In this document: in pieces, positions 1-7,663 of the stretch
How positions within the stretch are numbered: the first letter of the stretch is position 1
How the letters are laid out: every line of letters begins with the position of its first letter
The notes under the pieces: model-generated
Told to the model about the DNA's origin: nothing
The model's database searches: none
Seen by the model: only the letters and a program-made list of their open reading frames with translations
Assembly: GCA_031262125.1 (NCBI GenBank)
Contig: JAISII010000135.1
Span: forward strand, 1 to 30,160
Direction: 5' to 3'
Source of the DNA: Oscillospiraceae bacterium
GTDB lineage: Bacteria > Bacillota > Clostridia > Oscillospirales > Acutalibacteraceae
Length of the DNA: 30,160 nt
Translations under genes and position numbers: made by a program

Positions 1-134
1 GCGTCATAGGTTGCATAGTCTAAAAGTAATGCCTGCTTCATGTTTGTAAGTTTGCCTGTTTCTTTAAGAGAAATGTAAGCTTCTTTGGCTTTGCCCTCCG
101 CTTTGTTTTCTGTGATAAATTCAACTCTTGCCAT
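1..134 (-). CDS. Carboxymuconolactone decarboxylase (AhpD-like) family protein, N-terminal part only
   Basis: The window edge cuts this gene; only the first 44 or so codons are present. It starts at ATG 134, eight bases behind a clear AAGGAG, and reads MARVEFITENKAEGKAKEAY, then a Lys/Leu-rich helix ending in LLDYATYD. This resembles the start of carboxymuconolactone decarboxylase/AhpD-fold proteins, small helical proteins often acting as peroxidases or of unknown role. The catalytic CxxC-type region would lie outside the window, so the family call is from recall of the N-terminus only. It lies 67 bp downstream of metQ on the same strand, so it could be the last gene of the methionine-uptake operon. 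Confidence 0.5.
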   Translation of the reverse strand, partial: MARVEFITENKAEGKAKEAYISLKETGKLTNMKQALLLDYATYD

Positions 135-201
135 TTTTAATAATCTCCTTATGCTTATTATTTTTGTTCTGTTCTCAACGCTTAAAATAAAACCGTTTGA
201 A

Positions 202-1047
202 TTATTTTATCGGCACAACTGCACCGCCGTATGTTTCTTCAATAAATGAGCGAATAGTATCGCTTTGAAGAACATCAATTAATTTCTTTACGGCTGCATT
301 GTTCTCGTCTTTTTTCTGCACAACCAAAATGTTTTCATAGGTTTTTGCGGCAACGCCTTGGTCAGACTCTACGGCAAGAGCATCTTTTACTTTAAGCCCG
401 CCTTCAATAGCATAATTGCCGTTGATAACTGCAATTTCAACATCGGGCAGTGCATTAACAAGCTGTTCCGGGGCAATCTCGGTGAATTGCAGATTTTTTG
501 GGTTCTCGGCAATATCCTGAATAGTTGCACGAATATCAGCACCCTCTTTTAGGGTTATAATCCCTTCTTGTTGTAAAAGCAGAAGCGCACGTGCTTCGTT
601 GGTTGTATTGTTGGGGACTGCTACAGTTGCACCGTCCGGGAGGTCGGAAAGCTTTGTGGTTTTGCCGGCATAAATGCCGAATGGCTCGTAATGAACAGCA
701 CCAACCGACACTAAATCAGTTCCGTTTTCGCTGTTAAAATCATTAAGATAAGGCTGATGCTGGAAGAAGTTTGCGTCTAAGCTGCCTTCTGCCAAACCGG
801 TGTTCGGTGTTACAGAATCTTCGATTTGCACGATTTCCAAATTCACACCTTGCTCGGCGAGGATTGGTTTTGCCTGTTCCAATATTTCGGAATGTGGGGT
901 AATGCTTGCTCCGACTTTTAGTGTTACAGTTTCGCTTTCGCTGTTTGTGTTGCCGCTATCAGCTGTGTTGCCGCATCCGGCAAGTGCGGTGATTGCAAAA
1001 AGTGCGATAAACGCAAGTGTTATGATTTTCTTTGTTGTGTTTCTCAT
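202..1047 (-). CDS. metQ: Methionine ABC transporter substrate-binding lipoprotein MetQ
   Basis: A 281-residue NlpA/MetQ-family lipoprotein that binds methionine outside the membrane and delivers it to MetI. The signal peptide has Lys-rich start residues, a hydrophobic core and lipobox LAGC with Cys25 as lipidation site. The mature part carries family blocks around KVGASITPHSEIL, DANFFQHQPYL and PFGIYAGK. The reading frame extends upstream to 1236, but the true start is ATG 1047: it directly precedes the signal peptide and has AAAGGAG about ten bases upstream. It follows metI by 29 bp and is the third gene of metNIQ. Methionine specificity is inferred from the NIL domain of MetN and from the neighbouring cysteine genes; some NlpA proteins bind other amino acids. 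Confidence 0.93.
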   Translation of the reverse strand: MRNTTKKIITLAFIALFAITALAGCGNTADSGNTNSESETVTLKVGASITPHSEILEQAKPILAEQGVNLEIVQIEDSVTPNTGLAEGSLDANFFQHQPYLNDFNSENGTDLVSVGAVHYEPFGIYAGKTTKLSDLPDGATVAVPNNTTNEARALLLLQQEGIITLKEGADIRATIQDIAENPKNLQFTEIAPEQLVNALPDVEIAVINGNYAIEGGLKVKDALAVESDQGVAAKTYENILVVQKKDENNAAVKKLIDVLQSDTIRSFIEETYGGAVVPIK

Positions 1048-1076
1048 GGTTAAATTTCTCCTTTTAATTATAAAAT

Positions 1077-1730
1077 TTATGAATGTCTTTTTTTGTTTGC
1101 AAGCAATGTTCCTGATTCTTGGAACACCTGGACAATGATAATAAGTATTGCAACTGTTATAAATAAAATATCTTGCTGATAACGGTAGTACCCGTAATTT
1201 AGAGCAATTGCACCAAGTCCGCCGCCGCCGATACATCCTGCCATTGCAGAATAACCAAGTACGGTCGCAAGGTTAATAGTTGCCCCGAGAAGTAAGGATG
1301 GCATAGCTTCGGGAATAATAAAACGGAAGATAATAGATATGGGGGAAGCCCCCATAGACTGAGCTGCCTCAACAATTCCAGAGGGTACTTCTTTTAGTGA
1401 AGATTCCACCATACGGGCAACAATGGGAATAGCCCCGACCGTAAGTGGTACAATGGTTGCCGTAGTACCTATGGATGAGCCGGTTACAAATCTTGTGAAC
1501 GGAATAAGTACCACCAAGAGAATCAAAAATGGGATAGAACGAAAAATATTCATCAACACGCCTAAAACCAAATTAACAATTCGGTTTTGCAGAATATGTT
1601 CTTTAGCGGTTACAACCAATGCAATCCCAATTGGCAGCCCAATTAAATAAGCAAGAATTGTTGCTGAAACTGTCATTTGTAATGTTTCAAGCACACCGTT
1701 ACCAATCAATACCCAAAGTTGTGATGTCAT
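1077..1730 (-). CDS. metI: Methionine ABC transporter permease MetI
   Basis: The 217-residue inner-membrane permease of the MetNIQ importer, the usual length for the family. It has about five hydrophobic segments. The EAA loop that docks onto the ATPase is seen as EAAQSMGASPISIIFRFIIP near residues 140-160. The conserved glycine-rich tail GCIGGGGLGAIALNYGY, typical of MetI, is present. Its ATG overlaps the metN stop codon by four bases (ATGA), so the two are translationally coupled. Confidence 0.95.
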   Translation of the reverse strand: MTSQLWVLIGNGVLETLQMTVSATILAYLIGLPIGIALVVTAKEHILQNRIVNLVLGVLMNIFRSIPFLILLVVLIPFTRFVTGSSIGTTATIVPLTVGAIPIVARMVESSLKEVPSGIVEAAQSMGASPISIIFRFIIPEAMPSLLLGATINLATVLGYSAMAGCIGGGGLGAIALNYGYYRYQQDILFITVAILIIIVQVFQESGTLLANKKRHS

Positions 1731-2758
1731 ATTTTATCCCCCTTTCTTTCAATCTCGTGGAAATTGACGCCCTTTTCCTTTATGTAGTTAATAACAAGGT
1801 TTGCGGCGTCTTCATCTTTCGGTAGCTCAACAATCATTTGACCAAAACCTACGCCGCCCACCGTTTTTGTGTCGGCACACAATATATTAACCTTTACTCC
1901 CGTATCTGCAACAAGGTTGGCAATCAGCGGGTCTGATGCGGCTCTGCCGTCAAATACAATGCGAATACATCGTCTGTCGGTCGTGTCAAAGAGGTTAAGT
2001 TCTTTTTCTACCGGTAATATAAGGTGTCGTGCTGCTTCTGTTTTCGGGGATGTAAAAACCTCTTTTACTTCTCCTATTTCTGCCAATTTTCCGTCAGAAA
2101 TAATAGCTACTCTGTCGCAAATTTTTTCAACCACCGACATTTCGTGAGTGATAATGACTATGGTCAAATTCAGTTTTTGGTTTATGTCCTTTAGCAGAGC
2201 AAGAATTTCCTCAGTTATTTTCGGGTCGAGAGAACTTGTTGCTTCATCACACAAAAGAACTTTTGGGTTCATTGCAAGTGCTCTTGCTATAGCGACTCGC
2301 TGCCGTTGCCCGCCGGACAACTGTGCAGGCCAAGCTGACGCTTTGTCTTCAAGCCCTACCACCTTTAGCATTTGCAACGCACGTTCCTTTTGCTCTTTAT
2401 GAGGTACATGGGCAATTTTCATAGGAAGCATCACGTTTGCCAAAACTGTTTTCTGCATAAGCAGATTAAAGCTTTGGAATATCATTGCCATAGACATTCG
2501 GATTGTTCGCAATTGTTTGTTTGAAAGATTGCCGAGGTTCTTCCCGTCGAAAATAACTTCACCGTCGGTCGCTTCCTCCAGTCGGTTCAGCATTCGGACC
2601 AGCGTACTTTTTCCGGCTCCGCTCATGCCGATAATTCCAAAAATTTCACCCTGCCGAATATCAAAACTAACATCATCGACCGCACGCACAGTTGAGTTCT
2701 TTGTTTGGAACAATTTAGTCACATGATTTAACCGAAAAATTGCTGTTTGCTCACTCAA
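1727..2758 (-). CDS. metN: Methionine ABC transporter ATP-binding protein MetN
   Basis: A 343-residue ATPase of the methionine importer. It shows Walker A GMSGAGKST (residues 44-52), the signature LSGGQRQRVAIARAL, Walker B VLLCDEATSSLD and the H-loop ITHEM. A C-terminal NIL domain (about residues 265-340) is the methionine-sensing domain that allows transinhibition in this family. The start is unusual. The only in-frame initiator behind the strong GGAGG (7-8 bases) is TTG at 2758. An ATG at 2763 is out of frame and opens only a two-codon mini-ORF (ATG TCT TGA) overlapping that TTG. It has its own promoter (see 2788-2816). Confidence 0.95.
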   Translation of the reverse strand: MSEQTAIFRLNHVTKLFQTKNSTVRAVDDVSFDIRQGEIFGIIGMSGAGKSTLVRMLNRLEEATDGEVIFDGKNLGNLSNKQLRTIRMSMAMIFQSFNLLMQKTVLANVMLPMKIAHVPHKEQKERALQMLKVVGLEDKASAWPAQLSGGQRQRVAIARALAMNPKVLLCDEATSSLDPKITEEILALLKDINQKLNLTIVIITHEMSVVEKICDRVAIISDGKLAEIGEVKEVFTSPKTEAARHLILPVEKELNLFDTTDRRCIRIVFDGRAASDPLIANLVADTGVKVNILCADTKTVGGVGFGQMIVELPKDEDAANLVINYIKEKGVNFHEIERKGDKI

Positions 2759-2787
2759 GACATTTCCTCCTTCCCTTGTTTGTATTA

Positions 2788-2816
2788 ATTATATAAAAAC
2801 GCTGCTATTCTGTCTA
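2788..2816 (-). promoter_or_regulatory. metNIQ promoter (TAGACA-N17-TATAAT)
   Basis: On the minus strand, a -35 element TAGACA (2816-2811) and a -10 element TATAAT (2793-2788) are separated by exactly 17 bp. They lie about 30 bp upstream of the metN ribosome binding site. The -35 hexamer is embedded in one copy of the direct repeat described at 2811-2838, as expected for an activator or repressor that touches RNA polymerase. Seen in sequence; function inferred. Confidence 0.65.
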
Positions 2817-2838
2817 ATACATGAAAACAATGTCTAAT
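2811..2838. repeat. Direct repeat TGTCTAAT x2, period 20 bp: candidate regulator site at metN
   Basis: Identical 8-mers TGTCTAAT (ATTAGACA on the minus strand) lie at 2811-2818 and 2831-2838, exactly two helical turns apart. The proximal copy overlaps the metN -35 element. A related TGTCTAAA is at 3805-3812 just upstream of the LysR gene start. The spacing and placement fit a LysR-type binding site, and the neighbouring LysR regulator is the obvious candidate. The link is inferred. Confidence 0.5.
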
Positions 2839-2866
2839 TATAGAATAAACCTATAGGTATAATAGG

Positions 2867-3790
2867 CTATATAGCTATTTTTAGGTATTTGCCGATTTCC
2901 TCTATATACTTAGACCCAATATTGCTTAGAATAGTATTCTTTTTAGTAATATAGCCAATTTCCATAACACTGCTTTCCTCTACAGAATCTGATTCAAAAG
3001 GTACAGCAGTATAATCTTTGCCATTCAGTTCCTCACAAATAATGCCGGAGCAAAGTGTATAGCCGTTTAGTCCTATCATCAAATTCAGCATAGTTGCTCG
3101 GTCATTGGTCTTGATTGTGCGGGTGTATTCGTTGGTGCTTAAAATCTCTTCGGCAAAATAAAACGAACTGGTTTCCCCCTGCTCGAATGAAAGACACGGG
3201 TAGTCGGCAAGCTCCTCAAAGCGAATAGATTTTCGCCCTGCAAGCGGATGCCCGGACCACAGATAAACATATGCCTTGCACTCGATTAGACGATGAAATT
3301 CCAAACCTGCTGTACGCAGTAGCTTGCCAATAGCAGAACGATTAAAATCGCTAAGATACAGAATACCGATTTCGCTTTTCAGCGATGCTACATCCCCGAT
3401 AACATCCTTTGTCTGTGTTTCTCTTATGGCAAATTCGTAACGAGTGGTATCAAAAGTTTTTACCAGTTCCACAAATGCTTTCACCGCAAAAGAGTAGTGT
3501 TGGGTAGATACACCGAACTTCTTTTTTATGTTTTGGGAATTTCCGTATTTCTCGGTGAGCATTTCATATTGGCTGTATAGCTGTTTTGCGTGTTGCAAAA
3601 ATTCTGCACCATCGGCAGTAAGCGTAACACCACGCACACCCCGATTGAAGATGGTTATCCCAAGTTCCTTTTCAAGTTCTTGCATAGAACCGGTAAGCGA
3701 AGGCTGTGCTATATATAGGATTTCTGCCGCTTTGTTCAGAGAGCCGCTTTCGGAAATTGTTATGGCATAATATAATTGTTGCAAGGTCAT
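2867..3790 (-). CDS. LysR-type transcriptional regulator of sulfur amino-acid genes
   Basis: A 307-residue LysR-family regulator of usual length. The N-terminal winged helix-turn-helix is in residues 1-60, with family pattern MTLQQLYYAITISESGSLNKAAE followed by AQPSLTGSMQELEKELGITIFNR. The C-terminal part is a co-inducer-binding domain (about residues 90-300). It starts at ATG 3790 with GAGGAA upstream and follows mccA after 38 bp on the same strand, so it is probably cotranscribed with cysK-mccB-mccA. By context it is similar in role to CmbR/MetR-type regulators of cysteine and methionine metabolism. Its effector (O-acetylserine, homocysteine or other) cannot be told from the sequence. Confidence 0.88.
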   Translation of the reverse strand: MTLQQLYYAITISESGSLNKAAEILYIAQPSLTGSMQELEKELGITIFNRGVRGVTLTADGAEFLQHAKQLYSQYEMLTEKYGNSQNIKKKFGVSTQHYSFAVKAFVELVKTFDTTRYEFAIRETQTKDVIGDVASLKSEIGILYLSDFNRSAIGKLLRTAGLEFHRLIECKAYVYLWSGHPLAGRKSIRFEELADYPCLSFEQGETSSFYFAEEILSTNEYTRTIKTNDRATMLNLMIGLNGYTLCSGIICEELNGKDYTAVPFESDSVEESSVMEIGYITKKNTILSNIGSKYIEEIGKYLKIAI

Positions 3791-3828
3791 AGTAAATTCC
3801 TCATTGTCTAAATTGGTCGCTGTTTTCT

Positions 3829-4740
3829 TTATTCATATAGATTTTTGCTGAAATAACGGTCGCCACGGTCCGGCAAAATAATAACGATATTGCCTTTTGC
3901 ACCGGTCTTGATTAGCTTTTTTGCAGCCGAGAGTGCTGCACCGGAAGATGCACCTGCGAATATTCCTTCTTTTGCCGCCAATTCTCTTGCATCGGCAAAA
4001 GCTTCATTGTCGGTTATTTTTATCACCATGTCCACAAGGTTCATATCCATTGTTTTTGCTATAAAATCATTGCCGATTCCCTCGATATTATAGTCGCTGT
4101 GTTCGCCCCCGCCCATTGTTGAGCCTACCGGGTCGGCAAGAACCCCTTTGATTTTTGGATTCTGCTCTTTTAAATACCGCAAAGCACCGGAATATGTACC
4201 GCCGCTGCCTGCTCCTGCTACCAAATAGTCAATATGCCCTTCCATATCTCTATAAATCTCCGGTCCGGTTGTTTTATAATGAGCAAGCGGATTGCTCTCG
4301 TTGTCAAATTGTTTAAGAGAAACTGCTTTGGGAATAGACTCACGCAGCTCCTCCGCTTTTTTTGCCGCACCAAGCATTCCGTTTTCTCTCGGAGTATTTA
4401 TAATCTGTGCGCCGAGGGCACGCATTAGTGTTTGTTTTTCTTGAGAGAATTTTTCCGGCACAACAAAAACAACTTTATAGCCACGGTTAAGTGCCGCAAA
4501 AGCAATACCAAGTCCTGTGTTACCGGCTGTTCCCTCAACAATCGTTCCGCCGGGTTTCAGCAGACCTTTACTTTCTGCATCGGCAATCATATACTGCCCA
4601 ATTCTATCCTTAACACTTCCTGCCGGATTATAGAGTTCCAGCTTAGCAAACAATTGAACGGAATCGGGCAGACTGAGATTATTCAGCTTAACAATAGGGG
4701 TGTTTCCTACAAGCTCCTGCATAGAAGAGTAAACAGCCAT
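3829..4740 (-). CDS. mccA: Cysteine synthase family protein, probably MccA (O-acetylserine-dependent cystathionine beta-synthase)
   Basis: A 303-residue fold-type II PLP enzyme. The PLP lysine is Lys44 in NPAGSVKDR, and the phosphate/substrate loop reads EGTAGNTGLG. The typical CysK encoded at 5946-6878 has EPTSGNTGIG instead, so this is a distinct paralog. Pairing with a cystathionine gamma-lyase gene one base upstream matches the mccA-mccB arrangement of Bacillus. There MccA condenses O-acetylserine with homocysteine to cystathionine and MccB cleaves it to cysteine. Starting at ATG 4740, one base after the mccB stop (TGA-T-ATG), it is translationally coupled. A plain O-acetylserine sulfhydrylase role remains possible. 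Confidence 0.82.
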   Translation of the reverse strand: MAVYSSMQELVGNTPIVKLNNLSLPDSVQLFAKLELYNPAGSVKDRIGQYMIADAESKGLLKPGGTIVEGTAGNTGLGIAFAALNRGYKVVFVVPEKFSQEKQTLMRALGAQIINTPRENGMLGAAKKAEELRESIPKAVSLKQFDNESNPLAHYKTTGPEIYRDMEGHIDYLVAGAGSGGTYSGALRYLKEQNPKIKGVLADPVGSTMGGGEHSDYNIEGIGNDFIAKTMDMNLVDMVIKITDNEAFADARELAAKEGIFAGASSGAALSAAKKLIKTGAKGNIVIILPDRGDRYFSKNLYE

Positions 4741-4741
4741 A

Positions 4742-5902
4742 TCATCGTATCTCGCTTTCTAATATTGCCTGTTCCAAATCTCCAAGCAAATCGTCAATGT
4801 TTTCAATTCCGATAGAAAGACGAATCAGACCGTCGGTAATCCCTACCTTTTGCCGTGTTTCGTAAGGAATTGATGCGTGAGTCATGCTTGCCGGATGGCA
4901 AACAAGGCTCTCTACACCGCCGAGGCTTTCCGCAAGAGCAATAAGTTTCAGAGATTTGAAAAACTCAGCAATATCATAGTTTTCGTGCAGAACAAAAGAA
5001 ATCATTGCACCGCCGTTTTTTGCCTGCCTGCAATTTATATCATAACCCTGTGCATTAGGAAGACCCGGATAGTAAACATACTTAACTGCTTTGTGGTTTT
5101 TTAGGTATTCTGCCGCTTTTTCTGCATTTTCCACATGGCGGTCAAGGCGAACGCCAAGTGTTTTTATACCGCGAATCAGCAGAAAGGAATCAAAAGGTGC
5201 AAGCACACCGCCTGTAGAGTTTTGAATAAAGGCTATTTTTTGTGCAAGTGTATCGTCATTTACAACAACAAGCCCTGCTACCAAATCGCTGTGTCCTCCG
5301 AGATATTTTGTAGCACTATGTATGACAATATCTGCTCCGAGTTCAATCGGTCGCTGAAGATAGGGTGTCATAAAAGTATTATCTATAATAGAAAGAATAC
5401 CGTGTTTTTTAGCAATTTCCGAAACACCTGCTAAGTCTGTTATGGTGAGAAGAGGATTTGCGGGGGTTTCTATAAGGATAGCTTTTACATCAGATGTTAT
5501 TTTTGCATCAAGCCCTTGCAAATCAGTGGTATCTTCAATACTATAGCTTATTCCGAAATTTTTGAACACCTTATCAAGAACACGGAAAGTTCCGCCGTAA
5601 ACATTGCTTGAAATAATTATTTTATCTCCGCTTTTAAAAAGGCTCAGAACGGCTGTAATTGCAGCCATACCCGATGCAAAAGCAAACCCGGCTTTTCCTT
5701 TTTCAAGCTCTGCAATTAGTGCTTCCAATGCTGCCCTTGTGGGGTTTCCGGTACGGGTGTATTCCCATCCTGTGTGTTTTCCGAGTTGTATCTGTTCATA
5801 GGTTGATGTTTGATAAATCGGGACATTGACAGCTCCTGTGTGTGTGTCGCCGTATATACCGCCATGAATAAGAGCTGATTCTATGTTTTTATATTCAGAC
5901 AT
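4742..5902 (-). CDS. mccB: Cystathionine gamma-lyase / homocysteine gamma-lyase (MccB-like, Cys/Met metabolism PLP enzyme)
   Basis: A 386-residue fold-type I PLP enzyme of the Cys/Met metabolism family. The PLP lysine is Lys199 in SATKYLGGHSD. Other family blocks are YTRTGNPTR (residues 49-56), FASGMAAI (75-82) and ESLGGVESLVCHPASMTH near the C-terminus. It probably cleaves cystathionine to cysteine, 2-oxobutyrate and ammonia in the reverse transsulfuration route. Within this family, gamma-synthase, beta-lyase and gamma-lyase activities cannot be separated by eye; the mccA partner favours gamma-lyase. It starts at ATG 5902 behind GGAGG and follows cysK after 43 bp. Confidence 0.87.
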   Translation of the reverse strand: MSEYKNIESALIHGGIYGDTHTGAVNVPIYQTSTYEQIQLGKHTGWEYTRTGNPTRAALEALIAELEKGKAGFAFASGMAAITAVLSLFKSGDKIIISSNVYGGTFRVLDKVFKNFGISYSIEDTTDLQGLDAKITSDVKAILIETPANPLLTITDLAGVSEIAKKHGILSIIDNTFMTPYLQRPIELGADIVIHSATKYLGGHSDLVAGLVVVNDDTLAQKIAFIQNSTGGVLAPFDSFLLIRGIKTLGVRLDRHVENAEKAAEYLKNHKAVKYVYYPGLPNAQGYDINCRQAKNGGAMISFVLHENYDIAEFFKSLKLIALAESLGGVESLVCHPASMTHASIPYETRQKVGITDGLIRLSIGIENIDDLLGDLEQAILESEIR

Positions 5903-5945
5903 CCTTGCCTCCTGCTAAAATTTATTAATTGTTTTTTCACACAAC

Positions 5946-6878
5946 TTACTCTGCAAACATAGGGGTAGAAAGGTATCTCTCACCCGTATCCGGCAGCACA
6001 ACAACAATGGTCTTGCCTTCATTTTCGGGGCGTTTTGCGACTTCAATCGCTGCCCATAATGCCGCACCGGAGGAAATGCCGACAAGAACACCCTCTTTGT
6101 GAGCAATAAGCCGCCCGGTGGCAAAAGCGTCCTCGTTTGCTACGGTTATAATTTCGTCATAAATGGCCGTGTTAAGAATATCCGGCACAAAGCCTGCACC
6201 GATGCCCTGTATTTTATGCGACCCTGCCACGCCTGTGGACAGCACGGGGGAGTCCTTCGGTTCAACCGCCACAACCTTAACGGACGGCTTCTGCGATTTT
6301 AGGTATTCGCCGGCACCCGTAACCGTGCCGCCCGTTCCTACGCCTGCAACCAAAATATCCACTTTGCCGTCGGTGTCGTTCCAAATTTCGGGACCCGTCG
6401 TTGCTCTGTGAATAGTGGGGTTTGCAGTGTTCACAAACTGACCGGGGATAAAGCTGTTAGGTGTTTCTTTTGCGAGTTCTTGAGCTTTTGTAATTGCACC
6501 TTTCATACCTTTTGCACCCTCGGTAAGAATAATCTTCGCACCGTAGGCTTTTATAAGTTGTCGGCGTTCCACCGACATGGTTTCGGGCATAACAATAATA
6601 AGCTTGTAACCTTTGGCTGCTGCCACGGCGGCAAGACCTATGCCTGTGTTGCCGCTTGTCGGCTCGATAATAACCGCACCCGGTTGCAGTTTGCCGGAGC
6701 TTTCAGCATCCTCAATCATAGCGTTTGCAATGCGGTCTTTTACACTGCCCGCCGGATTGAAATATTCGAGTTTTGCGACGATTTTTGCTTTCAAAGCATA
6801 CTTAGCTTCGATTTTTGTGAGTTCTAAAAGCGGTGTTTTGCCTATAAGTTCTGTGAATGATTTTTTAATGTTTGACAT
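5946..6878 (-). CDS. cysK: Cysteine synthase A (O-acetylserine sulfhydrylase)
   Basis: A 310-residue PLP enzyme that makes cysteine from O-acetylserine and sulfide. The PLP lysine is Lys47 in NPAGSVKDR. EPTSGNTGIG is the canonical CysK asparagine loop, and GVGTGGTVTG binds the PLP phosphate. The length is standard. It starts at ATG 6878 behind AAGGA and is the first gene after a consensus promoter (6939-6967), so it heads the transcript cysK-mccB-mccA-lysR. The divergent neighbour is an Rrf2 regulator; in Bacillus the Rrf2 protein CymR forms a complex with CysK, so a similar partnership is possible but not shown. Confidence 0.95.
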   Translation of the reverse strand: MSNIKKSFTELIGKTPLLELTKIEAKYALKAKIVAKLEYFNPAGSVKDRIANAMIEDAESSGKLQPGAVIIEPTSGNTGIGLAAVAAAKGYKLIIVMPETMSVERRQLIKAYGAKIILTEGAKGMKGAITKAQELAKETPNSFIPGQFVNTANPTIHRATTGPEIWNDTDGKVDILVAGVGTGGTVTGAGEYLKSQKPSVKVVAVEPKDSPVLSTGVAGSHKIQGIGAGFVPDILNTAIYDEIITVANEDAFATGRLIAHKEGVLVGISSGAALWAAIEVAKRPENEGKTIVVVLPDTGERYLSTPMFAE

Positions 6879-6910
6879 AATAGCATCCTTCTTTCAAAAA
6901 TTTAGTTAAA

Positions 6911-6924
6911 GCATATTAAACATA
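6911..6924 (-). promoter_or_regulatory. Candidate operator TATGT-N4-TATGC in the cysK leader
   Basis: On the minus strand, TATGT-TTAA-TATGC lies about 9-22 bases after the predicted cysK transcription start. The same arrangement, TATGT-N4-TATGT, is found at a similar place in the divergent Rrf2 gene (7068-7081). The shared 9-bp period at both starts suggests one regulator binding both, probably the Rrf2 protein. Motif seen; binding inferred. Confidence 0.4.
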
Positions 6925-6938
6925 CCTTTTTAATAAGT

Positions 6939-6967
6939 ATTATATTCAGGCAAAGGAAAATTGTCAA
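6939..6967 (-). promoter_or_regulatory. cysK operon promoter (TTGACA-N17-TATAAT)
   Basis: A fully consensus sigma-A promoter on the minus strand: TTGACA at 6967-6962, a 17-bp spacer, and TATAAT at 6944-6939. It lies about 60 bp upstream of the cysK ATG. Such a strong promoter usually needs a repressor, which fits the Rrf2 gene next door. Confidence 0.8.
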
Positions 6968-7027
6968 TAGGTTTTTATGATTTTTAAAAAATATTTTTTA
7001 AAACAGACTCATGTTTATGCGTTATGA

Positions 7028-7056
7028 TTGACATTAACTCGAAAATTCATTATACT
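7028..7056 (+). promoter_or_regulatory. Rrf2 regulator promoter (TTGACA-N17-TATACT)
   Basis: TTGACA at 7028-7033, a 17-bp spacer and TATACT at 7051-7056 lie 72 bp upstream of the Rrf2 start codon. The promoter is divergent from the cysK promoter, with about 60 bp between the two -35 elements. Confidence 0.8.
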
Positions 7057-7059
7057 TAT

Positions 7060-7082
7060 AACATAGATATGTGAGCTATGTT
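7060..7082. promoter_or_regulatory. Inverted repeat AACATAG-N9-CTATGTT at the Rrf2 transcription start: candidate operator
   Basis: Seven-base perfect arms at 7060-7066 and 7076-7082 span the expected transcription start and early leader. The right arm contains one half of the TATGT-N4-TATGT direct repeat (7068-7081). It fits an autoregulatory site for the encoded Rrf2 dimer. It could also fold as a weak RNA hairpin. Confidence 0.45.
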
Positions 7083-7127
7083 TAGATATTTTTACCTTTG
7101 CAAAGCAAAAGGAAGGAACTTAATAAA

Positions 7128-7562
7128 ATGAAAGTATCTACAAAAGGAAGATATGCCCTTAGAATGCTGCTTGATTTGGCGGAGCATAAAAATGAATTTG
7201 TTCCTCTTAAAGAAATAGCTGAACGGCAGAATATTTCAAAGCAATATTTAGAGCAGATTGTTTCTCTTTTGAACACATCTAATATTATTCGTGCAAACCG
7301 TGGCAAACAAGGCGGATACCAACTGGCAAAAAAGCCTACACAAATTACTGTTGGGCAGGTGCTTCGCATTACAGAAGGCAGCCTTGCACCGGTTGCCTGT
7401 TTAGATGATGAAACAAATCTTTGTGAACGTGCTTCTTTTTGCAGAACACTCCCTATGTGGCAAGGGCTTAATAAGGTTATCACAGATTATTTGGACAGTG
7501 TCAATTTGCAAAGTATGCTTGACCAATACGAAAAGCAAAGTGCAGATTTTTATGTGATTTAA
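7128..7562 (+). CDS. Rrf2 family transcriptional regulator with three clustered cysteines (CymR/IscR-like)
   Basis: A 144-residue Rrf2 regulator. The N-terminal winged helix shows MKVSTKGRYALRMLLDLA, then ISKQYLEQIVSLL and the wing RGKQGGYQLAK. Cys91, Cys99 and Cys105 form C-x7-C-x5-C, close to the cluster that binds [2Fe-2S] in IscR and NsrR. Position next to cysK suggests it is the local cysteine regulator, like Bacillus CymR; the cysteines suggest Fe-S or sulfide sensing. The frame is open from 7098, but ATG 7128 is chosen because it matches the family N-terminus and has GGAAGGA seven to nine bases upstream. Confidence 0.9.
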   Translation: MKVSTKGRYALRMLLDLAEHKNEFVPLKEIAERQNISKQYLEQIVSLLNTSNIIRANRGKQGGYQLAKKPTQITVGQVLRITEGSLAPVACLDDETNLCERASFCRTLPMWQGLNKVITDYLDSVNLQSMLDQYEKQSADFYVI

Positions 7563-7663
7563 GAACATTAAACCGAGCAAGTGGCTGATGCCATTGTGAG
7601 TAAGAAATTGTTGTAGAATAACCTTTGTTGTGGTATAATCCTTTTAGACCGTTGGTCTACGTG

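Noticed and set aside
800..1138. Plus-strand open frame inside metQ/metI (and many similar ones opposite other genes)
   Set aside because: It lies antisense to clearly identified genes, has no ribosome site and no recognisable product.
1048..1236. 63-residue N-terminal extension of MetQ
   Set aside because: It overlaps metI coding sequence and precedes a complete lipoprotein signal peptide with its own ribosome site at 1047.
2759..2866. S-box or T-box riboswitch before metN
   Set aside because: The leader after the predicted start is only about 30 bases, too short for either structure.
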